Shown: positions 24,807 through 31,840 of the stretch, one piece after another
Position numbering within the stretch: the stretch's first letter is position 1
Layout of the letters: every line of letters begins with the position of its first letter
Program-made: the position numbers and the translations under genes
NCBI GenBank assembly: GCA_002483445.1
Contig: DLHY01000106.1
Span: 796 to 37,908 of the forward strand
Direction: 5' to 3'
Source of the DNA: Blastocatellia bacterium UBA7656
Lineage (GTDB): Bacteria; Acidobacteriota; Blastocatellia; UBA7656
DNA length: 37,113 nucleotides
Notes under the pieces: model-generated
The model's database searches: none
Seen by the model: the letters and a program-made list of their open reading frames with translations, nothing else
Told to the model about the DNA's origin: nothing

Positions 24807-25065
24807 ACGCTTTGCAATAGTCGAGCGCGAGGCGAAGGAGTTGAACATTACCGAACAAGCTCAACTCCTGTCTTTGAGTCGCGCCAGTCTTTACTACCAC
24901 AGGGTAGAGCCGAGTGAGGAAGAAGTGCGGATCAAACATCGGATTGATGAACTCTATACGCAGTACCCGTTCTATGGCTCGCGGCGTATGTCGGCGCAAC
25001 TCAGGCGCGAGGGCCAAAGCGCCAATCGGAAACGGGTACAGCGATATATGAGGGAAATGGGCTGA
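24772..25065 (+). pseudogene. IS3-family transposase OrfB, N-terminal fragment
   Basis: In the frame +1 to OrfA the sequence after the A tract reads as the OrfB N terminus: an AERFAIVEREAKELNITEQAQLL helical part, SRASLYYHR, then the HTH_21-type motif IDELYTQYPFYGSRRMSAQLRREG and KRVQRYMREMG, then TGA. About two thirds of the protein, including the rve/DDE catalytic core, is absent. The +1 relation differs from the usual IS3 arrangement (-1), consistent with a lost base in the A tract. It is dead as a transposase. Confidence 0.85.
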
Positions 25066-25225
25066 TGTCACAGCAATTCTCGGTTTGGCCGGAAAGCGTC
25101 AAAACCACAACGACTTTGGCTCAAGCGCCCAGTCATTTCGAGCCTATTTTCAACAGTTTCAGTCCAATCAATGGGTTGATTTGCGCCGCTAATTTCTAAA
25201 CCGAGAATTGCTGTGACATCAGCCC
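25059..25225. repeat. Perfect 28-bp inverted repeat around 111 bp
   Basis: Positions 25059-25086 and 25198-25225 are exact reverse complements (core GATGTCACAGCAATTCTCGG). The left arm begins where IS3 OrfB is interrupted; the right arm contains the last sense codons of the inverted transposase fragment. The 111-bp centre has no recognised content. The arms probably record an inversion or a fold-back join between two damaged elements. Confidence 0.85.
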
Positions 25226-25815
25226 TTCGACCCCTATCTTCACTCCTCGTTTTTTGAGCTTCTTCATCAAGCGTTCTATGCGCTCGGCCCACCCCTTGAG
25301 TATGGCAGGCTCTGAGGGATAGCCAATAGCAGGCTCCTGCACGGTGGTGTCGGATGAGAGAATCTCCCCGTTTGTAAAGCCCACCTCCTGTGCGGTTTTG
25401 ATTATCAAGGCATTGACCTCCGCCCGACCCTCGGCGCCCAGCCCTTGTTCGGCTCGCCCGATCGAAGCGTGATCGCGGATGTGCATCATCTCTTGCTCGG
25501 TCAAATCCAGAAATCGCCGCGCCACGACCGATTCGCTGATGAACTTCTCCATCTGCCGCGAGTGCAAGGTCTCGACCCACATCAATACGAGCAAAGGCAC
25601 ATACAACTCGACAGGCCACCGCAATCCAGGCCCACCATCTACATCTTGCCTGACGAGCGCCAATGCTTGATCATCACAGCCTTGATCGCTTCCCAATCCA
25701 GCGCCCGCTTCAATCGCAGCAATGGATGCGAGTCCGGCACAAAGATGGAGACCAACACTCGGGTGTCGGTTGGCGCAGCGGCATCTGTCGCCGTAGAATT
25801 GCGTTGTTCTCTCAT
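25196..25815 (-). pseudogene. Frameshifted and truncated DDE transposase fragment (ISNCY-like)
   Basis: The minus strand reads from an ATG at 25815 (MREQRNSTATDAAAPTDTR, then LRLKRALDWEAIKAVMIKHW). It reaches a stop at 25639-25641 after SSGKM. The protein continues in another frame: DGGPGLRWPVELYVPLLVLM, then EKFISESVVARRFLDLT, MHIRDHASIGRAEQGLGAEG and ILSSDTTVQEPAIGYPSEP. The last segment contains the first catalytic Asp region of an IS4/ISNCY-type transposase. It ends early after LMSQQFSV within the 28-bp repeat. One frameshift plus the missing C-terminal half make it non-functional. The exact IS family is uncertain. Confidence 0.8.
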
Positions 25816-25860
25816 GATTTCCCCCTGTCTGGTTCACACCACAGGAAATATCAGAGAGAT

Positions 25861-25899
25861 AGAGTGCTTTTCAACTCCGAAAGAGTTGAAAAGCACTCT
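25861..25899. repeat. Perfect 17-bp stem-loop
   Basis: AGAGTGCTTTTCAACTC (25861-25877) and its exact complement (25883-25899) flank a 5-base loop. It lies 46 bp upstream of the ATG of the broken transposase, so it may be part of that element's left end or leader. There is no T tract on either side. Confidence 0.8.
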
Positions 25900-25930
25900 G
25901 AATTTAAGCCGCATTTATGCGACACGCTCT

Positions 25931-26091
25931 CATTAACACCGCGACTGATCGCGGTGAAAAAGCGAAAGACCTGAACTCCGAACTGTTTCAACAGTTTTAA
26001 GAAAGCTTGAGGAGCAACAAGGGGAAACTGTTAAAACAGTTCCTTGTCCTTTAGGCGCTGCCTTGCACCGCGATCAATCGCGGTGTTAATG
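25931..26091. repeat. 161-bp nested palindromic element (MITE-like)
   Basis: The outer arms 25931-25956 and 26066-26091 are 26-bp inverted repeats with one mismatch, each containing its own hairpin (CACCGCGA.../...TCGCGGTG). Inner arms 25980-25997 and 26025-26042 (18 bp, one mismatch) are also each near-palindromic (AACTGTT...AACAGTT). No coding sequence is present. The outline fits a small non-autonomous mobile element or a pair of regulatory cruciforms between the IS remnants and the ADOP gene. Confidence 0.75.
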
Positions 26092-26155
26092 AAAGGTTCC
26101 CCCTCACGCAATCGTGATCAGGCTTATTCCAACTTCTGACTCCTGACTCCTGACT

Positions 26156-28588
26156 TCACTCATACCTCAAAGCGATCATCGGATCGATCTTCGTCGCGCG
26201 GCGCGCTGGCACGAAACAGGCCACCAGAGCCACTCCTGTCAACAACACCGCTATGCCTCCGAACGTCAACGGGTCGCTTGCGCTCACTCCGTAAAGCAGA
26301 CTCGACAAAAACCGCGTCAGCGCAAACGCGCCGATAAGCCCTGCTCCTACTCCGATCAGGGCGATCTTCATTCCCTGTTTTACCACGAGAGCAAGCACCG
26401 CTCGCGAGTCAGCCCCCAAAGCTATGCGAATGCCTATCTCGTGTGTGCGCTGACTGACTCTGTAAGCCATCACGGAGTAAAGCCCTACGGTCGCAAGCAT
26501 CAAAGCCAGCGCGCCGAATATGCCGAGAAACGTCGCGCCGATATTTTGAACGAACACGGACGAAGCCAGATGCTCGCGCATCGTCATCGTGTCGTAGAGC
26601 GGGAGGTTGGCGTCCATCTCTCGCATAGCTCCGCGGATCGACGATATCATCGTCGCCGAGTTCCCCGTGGCACGCGCTATCATCACGACCTGAGAGCGAT
26701 AGCTTTGAAGCAACGGCATGTACATAAACGAACGCGGCTCTTCCGAAAGGCTGCGATACTTGCCGTCGCGCGCCACGCCTATGACTTCGAGCGACGTGCT
26801 GCCCCGACGAACGCTTCTGCCTATTGCGGACGAATCGGGCCAGAATCGCCGCGCTGTGGTCTGGTTGATGATTATCACCGGGCGACTCTTCTCGTTGTCT
26901 TCGCTGGTGAACTCGCGCCCCTCGACTACGGGGATAGACATAGTGTGAAAATAACCGGGCGCGACTTCATTGTAATCGATGTTCATATTCTCATCGGGTC
27001 GCGGAGTATAGCCATCGATTGCAACCGATGTCGAACTCGATCCGCCAAATCCGAGCGGCAGTCTTCGAGTGAGGCTCGCCGATTCGACTCCCGGCAATGA
27101 ACGGATGCGATCTATGACCTGCCCGTGAAACAATCGGCCTCTCTCTTCGGTGTAGCCGCCGGGGAACACATCGTAAGAAGCGACCACGAGGTTTTCAGGA
27201 TCGAATCCCGGATCGAGCCGCTGGCCGTTGTAAAAACTTCTGAGAAAGAGAGCCGCGCAGATCAGAAGCACGAGCGAAAGCGCGACCTGAGCCACGACGA
27301 GCAGATTTCTGAGTCGCCCTCCGCCTCCGGCTACGCGCGCTGATTCGTCTTTCAATACGCTGACCAGATCGGGACGTGTGGCCTGAATCGCGGGAGCCAG
27401 CCCGAACACAAACCCTGTGGCAAGCGATACGATGAGAGTGAACACAAGCACGCTCGAATCGATCTCGGCAGCTATATGAATGGGCATATCCGTTGGCGGC
27501 GCAAAAGCCATCAGCAGATTGCGCGACCAGAAGGCTACGACGAGTCCGCCCGCGCCGCCAAGCAATGCGAGCAGTCCGCTTTCTGTGAGCAACTGGCGAA
27601 TGAGCCGCCCGCGAGAAGCGCCCATCGAGAGACGGATGACTATTTCTTTCCTGCGATTGACTGCACGAGAGAGAAGGAGATTAGCGACATTTGCGCAGGC
27701 GATCAGCAGGACGAGCGCGACGACCGCTGTGAGAACCATGAGTACGGGCTTCAGTATGGTCTGCGCGCCGAAGGGCGATTCCCACAGTGTCATCACCAAA
27801 ACCTGACGGCCTTCGTTCGTCGACGGGTATTCGGCGGCCATCTGTCGGGCCAGAGTGTCGAGATTGGCGTTTGCCTGATCGAGGCTCACGCCCGGTTTGA
27901 GACGGGCCATCGCTTCGAACCAGTGATCGCCGCGCTCGTTGAGCCTATCTCCTCCCGGCATAACCTCGCGTTGCATCATCATCGGCACCCACAGGTCTGT
28001 CGATAGTCCGACGAATGTGCCGAGAAATTCCGGAGCAGTGACTCCGATGATGGTGAACGTGTGACCGTTGACGCCTATGGTTTTGCCTGCGATGTCGGGA
28101 TCGGCGGCAAGACGACGCTTCCAGAAGGCGTGGCTTATGACGGCGACTGCGTGCGTGCCGGGAGTGCGATCTTCTTCCGAAAGGAATGTGCGACCGATAG
28201 CGGCCTTCACTCCCAGCACGTCGAAGTAGTTGCCTGAAACTATCGCGCCCCATACTCTTTCGGCGCGACCTTCGATGGTCACGCCCATCGATTGCCCGCG
28301 GTATCCCATCAATCCCGCCAGCGTTTCATTCCGGTCGCGGAAATCGACATAGTCGGGATAAGAAGTCGACACATAAGACCCGGAGCGAGTTCTTTCGGCA
28401 AACACCACGAGCGAATCCGTATCAGTTGCGGCAGGGATGGGGCGGAGCAGAAGCGATTGCACCCAACTGAATATGGTGGCGTTTGCGCCTATGCCGAGCG
28501 CGAGCGAAAGAGCAGCAACGATAGTGAGTGCAGGATTTTTGAAGAGCATTCTAAATCCATAGCGGATGTCTTCGAGCAGTCGTTCCAT
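26156..28588 (-). CDS. ADOP-family ABC transporter permease (MacB/FtsX-like, duplicated)
   Basis: An 810-aa membrane protein of the acidobacterial duplicated orphan permease family (TIGR03434). It has the N-terminal signature ERLLEDIRYGFRMLFKNP, a first MacB periplasmic core domain (about 50-245), a block of membrane helices with RRKEIVIRLSMGASRGRLIRQ, a second periplasmic core (about 440-655), and a second helix block with RTHEIGIRIALGADSRAV, ending in DPMIALRYE. Each half is an FtsX-type unit, about 8 membrane helices in all. No ATPase gene is adjacent, in keeping with the name. Its partner and substrate are unknown; macrolide, peptide or lipoprotein export is typical for MacB relatives. 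The ATG at 28588 has a GGAGGA Shine-Dalgarno. Confidence 0.95.
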   Translation of the reverse strand: MERLLEDIRYGFRMLFKNPALTIVAALSLALGIGANATIFSWVQSLLLRPIPAATDTDSLVVFAERTRSGSYVSTSYPDYVDFRDRNETLAGLMGYRGQSMGVTIEGRAERVWGAIVSGNYFDVLGVKAAIGRTFLSEEDRTPGTHAVAVISHAFWKRRLAADPDIAGKTIGVNGHTFTIIGVTAPEFLGTFVGLSTDLWVPMMMQREVMPGGDRLNERGDHWFEAMARLKPGVSLDQANANLDTLARQMAAEYPSTNEGRQVLVMTLWESPFGAQTILKPVLMVLTAVVALVLLIACANVANLLLSRAVNRRKEIVIRLSMGASRGRLIRQLLTESGLLALLGGAGGLVVAFWSRNLLMAFAPPTDMPIHIAAEIDSSVLVFTLIVSLATGFVFGLAPAIQATRPDLVSVLKDESARVAGGGGRLRNLLVVAQVALSLVLLICAALFLRSFYNGQRLDPGFDPENLVVASYDVFPGGYTEERGRLFHGQVIDRIRSLPGVESASLTRRLPLGFGGSSSTSVAIDGYTPRPDENMNIDYNEVAPGYFHTMSIPVVEGREFTSEDNEKSRPVIIINQTTARRFWPDSSAIGRSVRRGSTSLEVIGVARDGKYRSLSEEPRSFMYMPLLQSYRSQVVMIARATGNSATMISSIRGAMREMDANLPLYDTMTMREHLASSVFVQNIGATFLGIFGALALMLATVGLYSVMAYRVSQRTHEIGIRIALGADSRAVLALVVKQGMKIALIGVGAGLIGAFALTRFLSSLLYGVSASDPLTFGGIAVLLTGVALVACFVPARRATKIDPMIALRYE

Positions 28589-28693
28589 CAGGATTCCTCC
28601 GGGCGATCATTTCTGGTCTTGATTCGTGACTGATTACTGATTCCGAGGGTGAATTGTTCAGGAAAAATTTCCCGTAGTCGCACGGATGTTTGA

Positions 28694-28720
28694 TTGACTG
28701 GGCATCGCAAAATACATAAT
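28694..28720 (+). promoter_or_regulatory. Candidate promoter for the symporter gene
   Basis: TTGACT (28694-28699) and CATAAT (28715-28720) both match 5 of 6 consensus positions, but the spacing is 15 bp, shorter than ideal. The predicted start lies about 30 nt before the ATG at 28757. Confidence 0.45.
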
Positions 28721-28756
28721 CTTCATCCGCACAAATAACTCGACAAGAGAGGCGAA

Positions 28757-30190
28757 ATGGCTGACGACAAAAATCAACCTGCAAACAGCGATGCTTACGA
28801 GCGCGAACTGACGACCGACCTCAAAGACGAAACGCCTGATAAGCCCCGAGGTATGCCGCTTCACACGCGAATTCTAATAGGGCTGTTGGTGGGAGTTGTG
28901 GCTGGAGTGGGTATGAATGTGTGGCTAGGGGGCGACCATCCCAGAATCGCGTGGATAAGTTCGAACATCACCGAGCCTGTCGGTCAGCTTTTTCTGCGAT
29001 TGCTGTTGATGATAGTCGTGCCGCTCGTCTTCTCGTCACTGATCGTTGGAGTCGCTGGCATAGGCAATATTCGCAAGCTCGGACGAGTCGGCCTCAAGTC
29101 TTTCGTTTACACGTTCATCATCTCGGCCATATCGGTCGTGATCGGTTTGACTCTTGCCAACACCATTCGTCCCGGCACGCACATAAACCCGGAGACCAGA
29201 GCGAAGCTGGAAGAGAAATATGGCAAGGACGCGCAAAAACAGGTTGAAGATAGCAAGAAGGCTACGAGCGCCGATTCGTCCATGTTGAAAATCGTAAAAG
29301 CGCTTGTACCCTCCAATCCGCTTGCTGCCATCGCGGGAGTCCCCTCGAATCCATCGACTGCGACATCAGGCGGCTCACCCGATATGCTTCACCTGATGTT
29401 CTTCGCGCTCTTTTTAGGCATAGCGATAACGCTCATACCAAAGCAGGTGAGCGCGCCTTTCGTGAAAGGTATGGATGCGCTGTATCAGATTTCGGCCAAG
29501 ATAATAGACATAATAATGAAATTCGCGCCTTATGCGGTAGCCTGCCTGCTTTTTACCAACACCGCGAAATTCGGTATAGATCTGTTGCAGGCTCTCGCCT
29601 GGTTCGTGTTGACTGTGCTTGTGGGGCTTGCGCTTCACATGTTCGGCGTGTACTCGCTGTCGGTTTATTTTCTCTCGCGACTTTCGCCCATGGATTTTTT
29701 CCGCAGAGTCAAGATGGTGATGCTGACGGCGTTTTCGACTTCTTCTTCGAACGCTACGCTTCCGACTGCGCTCCGTGTGTCTGAAGAAAACCTCGGCGTG
29801 CCGAGGGAGATAAACAGCTTCGTGCTGACGATAGGAGCGACGGCCAATCAAAACGGGACGGCGCTTTATGAAGGCGTGACGGTTTTATTCCTCGCCCAGT
29901 TGGCCGGAGTCGATCTCACGCTGGGGCAGCAGATCACGGTCGCTTATCTGGCAATCCTTGGCGGCATAGGCACGGCAGGCGTGCCATCGGGGTCGATCCC
30001 GTTCATCGTTCTGATATTGGTCAACATAGGAGTCGATCCGAATCTGATAGCGATAATAATCGGAGTCGACCGCATACTCGATATGTGCCGCACCACTTTG
30101 AACGTCACGGGCGACATCACGGCTGCGACTTATGTGGCGCGATCAGAAGGCTACGAACTGCTCAAGACTCAGCCAGCCGCCGCCGATTGA
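28757..30190 (+). CDS. Dicarboxylate/amino-acid:cation symporter (DAACS/SDF family)
   Basis: A 477-aa inner-membrane secondary transporter related to GltP, DctA and GltPh, which couples uptake of C4-dicarboxylates or acidic amino acids to Na+ or H+. It has a hydrophilic N-terminal tail of about 35 residues, then membrane helices. The serine-rich reentrant loop (TAFSTSSSNATLPTALR), the NQNGTALYEG segment in the TM7 position, the AGVPSGS tip of the second hairpin and the TM8 motif GVDRILDMCRTTLNVTGD are all present. The Arg of MCRTT favours acidic amino acids or dicarboxylates. An inserted charged stretch (EEKYGKDAQKQVEDSKKATS) lies between early helices, a feature seen in some family members. 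The ATG at 28757 follows GAGAGG. It is divergent from the ADOP gene. Confidence 0.95.
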   Translation: MADDKNQPANSDAYERELTTDLKDETPDKPRGMPLHTRILIGLLVGVVAGVGMNVWLGGDHPRIAWISSNITEPVGQLFLRLLLMIVVPLVFSSLIVGVAGIGNIRKLGRVGLKSFVYTFIISAISVVIGLTLANTIRPGTHINPETRAKLEEKYGKDAQKQVEDSKKATSADSSMLKIVKALVPSNPLAAIAGVPSNPSTATSGGSPDMLHLMFFALFLGIAITLIPKQVSAPFVKGMDALYQISAKIIDIIMKFAPYAVACLLFTNTAKFGIDLLQALAWFVLTVLVGLALHMFGVYSLSVYFLSRLSPMDFFRRVKMVMLTAFSTSSSNATLPTALRVSEENLGVPREINSFVLTIGATANQNGTALYEGVTVLFLAQLAGVDLTLGQQITVAYLAILGGIGTAGVPSGSIPFIVLILVNIGVDPNLIAIIIGVDRILDMCRTTLNVTGDITAATYVARSEGYELLKTQPAAAD

Positions 30191-30195
30191 CGGGT

Positions 30196-30274
30196 GAAGA
30201 GATGAAGAGGTGAAGAGGTGATAAGGCTCTTTCATCTGTTCGCCCATCACCCATCACCCATCACCCATCACCCA
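30196..30274. repeat. Tandem short repeats, partly inverted (GAAGAGGT and CCCATCA)
   Basis: GATGAAGAGGTGAAGAGGTG (about 30200-30220) is followed by four exact CCCATCA heptamers (30243-30270) and a fifth partial unit. The two parts are only loosely complementary. They fill the gap between the symporter stop and the lipoprotein stop on the other strand. Confidence 0.7.
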
Positions 30275-30279
30275 TGCCA

Positions 30280-30642
30280 TCACTTGCGCTTCTCGCGCGT
30301 GCGTCTGTCTGTTTCGTGCATTCCGGTTCCGTAGTTGCGACCGTTATAGGTGACGCCGGGAACTATTTTACCCTTCACTCCGATGTAAGTGTCTTTGCTC
30401 GGCACGCCGTACTTTTCCGTGAAGACCCACATCCGTCCTGTCCCGTCATCGACTTCGAATATGCCGTAGCCCAAAGCGCCGTAAGAGCGAGTGACCCGTC
30501 CGACTATGGCTACTTCCTTGTCCTGATAGCGACCGGGATCGGCGGTTATGTCGGCGATGCGTTTTTTTTCGGGGCAGCCCGTTAGAGCCAGAGCCAGCAC
30601 AGCTATCGAAATGCCGAAAAAGGCTCTGCTTCTTTTCATCAT
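30280..30642 (-). CDS. Small OB-fold lipoprotein
   Basis: A 120-aa predicted lipoprotein. The ATG at 30642 has an AGGAGGA Shine-Dalgarno; a basic N terminus (MMKRSR), a hydrophobic core and the lipobox LTGC with Cys23 follow. The mature part (DPGRYQDKEVAIVGRVTRS...GIFEVDDGTGRMWVF...DTYIGVKGKI) follows the strand pattern of OB-fold, tRNA_anti-like domains found in many exported bacterial proteins. A very basic tail (TDRRTREKRK) ends the protein. The bound ligand is unknown. It is divergent from the CinA-like gene, with a repeat hairpin between them. Confidence 0.85.
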   Translation of the reverse strand: MMKRSRAFFGISIAVLALALTGCPEKKRIADITADPGRYQDKEVAIVGRVTRSYGALGYGIFEVDDGTGRMWVFTEKYGVPSKDTYIGVKGKIVPGVTYNGRNYGTGMHETDRRTREKRK

Positions 30643-30777
30643 GTTTTCCTCCTGAAGTGGTTTCTCTCTGCTAAGGTGGCAGGGCGCAAAACCAGCGCAG
30701 CCGCACGAACCATTTCGACCACCTGACCGGCCCTGCCTTCGGTTTGAGATTTGAACCAGTGGAAAAGATGCCCGCTT

Positions 30778-30860
30778 GCAGGGAACAGGTTGCAGGGGAC
30801 AGGGAACAGAGGGAGCCTCTCTTGCCTCCTGTTACCTGTCCCCTGTAACCTGTTCCCTGC
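30778..30860. repeat. Long hairpin of heptamer repeats touching the CinA-like start
   Basis: The left arm begins GCAGGGAACAGGTT (30778-30791) and the right arm ends with its exact complement (30847-30860). Inner parts continue the pairing with few mismatches to about 30815 and 30825, giving arms of roughly 37 bp around a very short loop. The units are ACAGGTT/ACAGGGA-type heptamers. The right arm ends one base before the GTG at 30862. Confidence 0.85.
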
Positions 30861-30861
30861 T

Positions 30862-31665
30862 GTGATAAATGTCGAAATAGTGACTGTGGGAAATGAAGTC
30901 CTTCTCGGACTTGTGCAGGACACCAACTCGAATTATCTCTGCCGGGTTGTGCGCGGGATGGGCGGGCGAGTCAGACACATAGCGATAGTCCGCGATGAAA
31001 TCGATTGCATAGTTGATGAGATAAGAGCGTCGCTTGATCGTCGCGCTGATCTTGTTTTCACCTGCGGAGGGCTTGGGCCTACGGCTGATGACCTCACTCT
31101 TGCAGGTGTCGCTGAGGCCGCAGGCGTGGCTTTGGAATTGAATCCGTCGGCGAAAGATTTCGTCGAGAAGCGTTACGCGGAATTGAGTCGACTGGGACAT
31201 GTATCGAGCGCGGCGATGACGGAAGCGCGACTCAAGATGGCGCGACTTCCTGCGGGGGCGCGGATGATTGAAAACCCTGTCGGGGCTGCGCCCGCTATGG
31301 CGATTGAATCAGGCGGGACGCGAATCGTCGCGCTCCCCGGCGTGCCAGCCGAACTCAAAGCGATAGTCGAAGGCCCGCTTCAAACTCTGCTCAGTGAGAT
31401 GTTCGGGCGAGGCAGCTATCGCGAGCGCGAACTTGCTGTCGAGTGCAATGACGAATCGCAGCTTGCGCCCGCGCTGCGCCGCACGGCAGAGCTTCACCCC
31501 GAAGTTTATATAAAATCTCTCGCCTCTCGCTTCGGGCCTGATGTCGTGTTTCGCATTCTTATATCGGCCTCGGCTGCAAGCGAGCAGGAAGCCGACCTGA
31601 TGATTGATCGCGCATCTGAAGATTTGATCCGTGAGTTGAGAAGAACGGGAATTCAGGAAGCGTGA
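30862..31665 (+). CDS. CinA N-terminal-domain protein (MoCF-biosynthesis/molybdopterin-binding fold)
   Basis: A 267-aa protein equal to the N-terminal COG1058 half of CinA. It shows VEIVTVGNEVLLGLVQDTN, the binding loop FTCGGLGPTADDLT, LPAGARMIENPVGAAPA and VALPGVPAELKAI. The C-terminal NMN-deamidase domain of full-length CinA (about 160 aa) is absent; stand-alone forms exist, and COG1058 domains are linked to ADP-ribose or nicotinamide nucleotide pyrophosphatase activity. The start is the in-frame GTG at 30862 (VINVEIVTVGNE), because family members begin a few residues before EIVTVG. The frame is open upstream to 30751, but that part is translated repeat sequence. No Shine-Dalgarno is visible: the hairpin occupies its place. 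The gene converges with the kinase gene. Confidence 0.87.
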   Translation: MINVEIVTVGNEVLLGLVQDTNSNYLCRVVRGMGGRVRHIAIVRDEIDCIVDEIRASLDRRADLVFTCGGLGPTADDLTLAGVAEAAGVALELNPSAKDFVEKRYAELSRLGHVSSAAMTEARLKMARLPAGARMIENPVGAAPAMAIESGGTRIVALPGVPAELKAIVEGPLQTLLSEMFGRGSYRERELAVECNDESQLAPALRRTAELHPEVYIKSLASRFGPDVVFRILISASAASEQEADLMIDRASEDLIRELRRTGIQEA

Positions 31666-31667
31666 AA

Positions 31668-31837
31668 GCAGGGGTCGGGGGTCAGGGGTCAGGGATCAGG
31701 GATCAGGGTTTCTTTATTTTTGAAGGTCTCTGTTGAGCCGTGATATCTATCATTTAGCGAAGCCTCCTTGCCGATATCACAACGGACGAGTCGATGTGAT
31801 ACTTATCTTCGCTGATCCCTGACCCCTGACCCCTGCC
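31668..31837. repeat. Inverted heptamer-repeat arms between convergent genes (GTCAGGG type)
   Basis: Repeats of GGGTCAG/GGATCAG units (31668-31708) are complemented by CTGATCCCTGACCCCTGACC and following bases (31812-31837). The loop of about 100 bp holds a second small inverted repeat, GTGATATC/GATATCAC. It lies between the CinA-like stop and the kinase stop, where a bidirectional terminator is expected. Confidence 0.8.
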
Positions 31838-31840
31838 CAA

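Larger units (their letters stand above)
24454..25065 (+). mobile_element. Truncated IS3-family insertion sequence
   Basis: The left end is likely at TGGACCCGGAAATTTAGACA (24454-24473), which has the 5'-TG and overall form of IS3-family terminal repeats. OrfA and the first part of OrfB follow. The element is cut inside OrfB at about 25059, where an unrelated inverted repeat begins, so the DDE catalytic domain and the right end are missing. It cannot move by itself. Confidence 0.85.
25816..26155. other. 340-bp intergenic region rich in palindromes
   Basis: It contains the 17-bp stem-loop, the 161-bp nested palindrome and, at 26133-26156, a run of CTGACTC-type heptamers just beyond the ADOP stop. 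No gene was seen. Confidence 0.65.

Noticed and set aside
25087..25197. Coding fragment in the centre of the 28-bp inverted repeat
   Set aside because: Two short frames read through it, but neither gives a recognisable protein, so no call was made.
30243..30274. Possible CRISPR-like repeat array
   Set aside because: Units are 7 bp, directly adjacent and without spacers; no cas genes are present.
30751..30861. N-terminal extension of the CinA-like protein
   Set aside because: The 37 extra residues are translated hairpin repeat and precede the normal family start; no RBS supports them.
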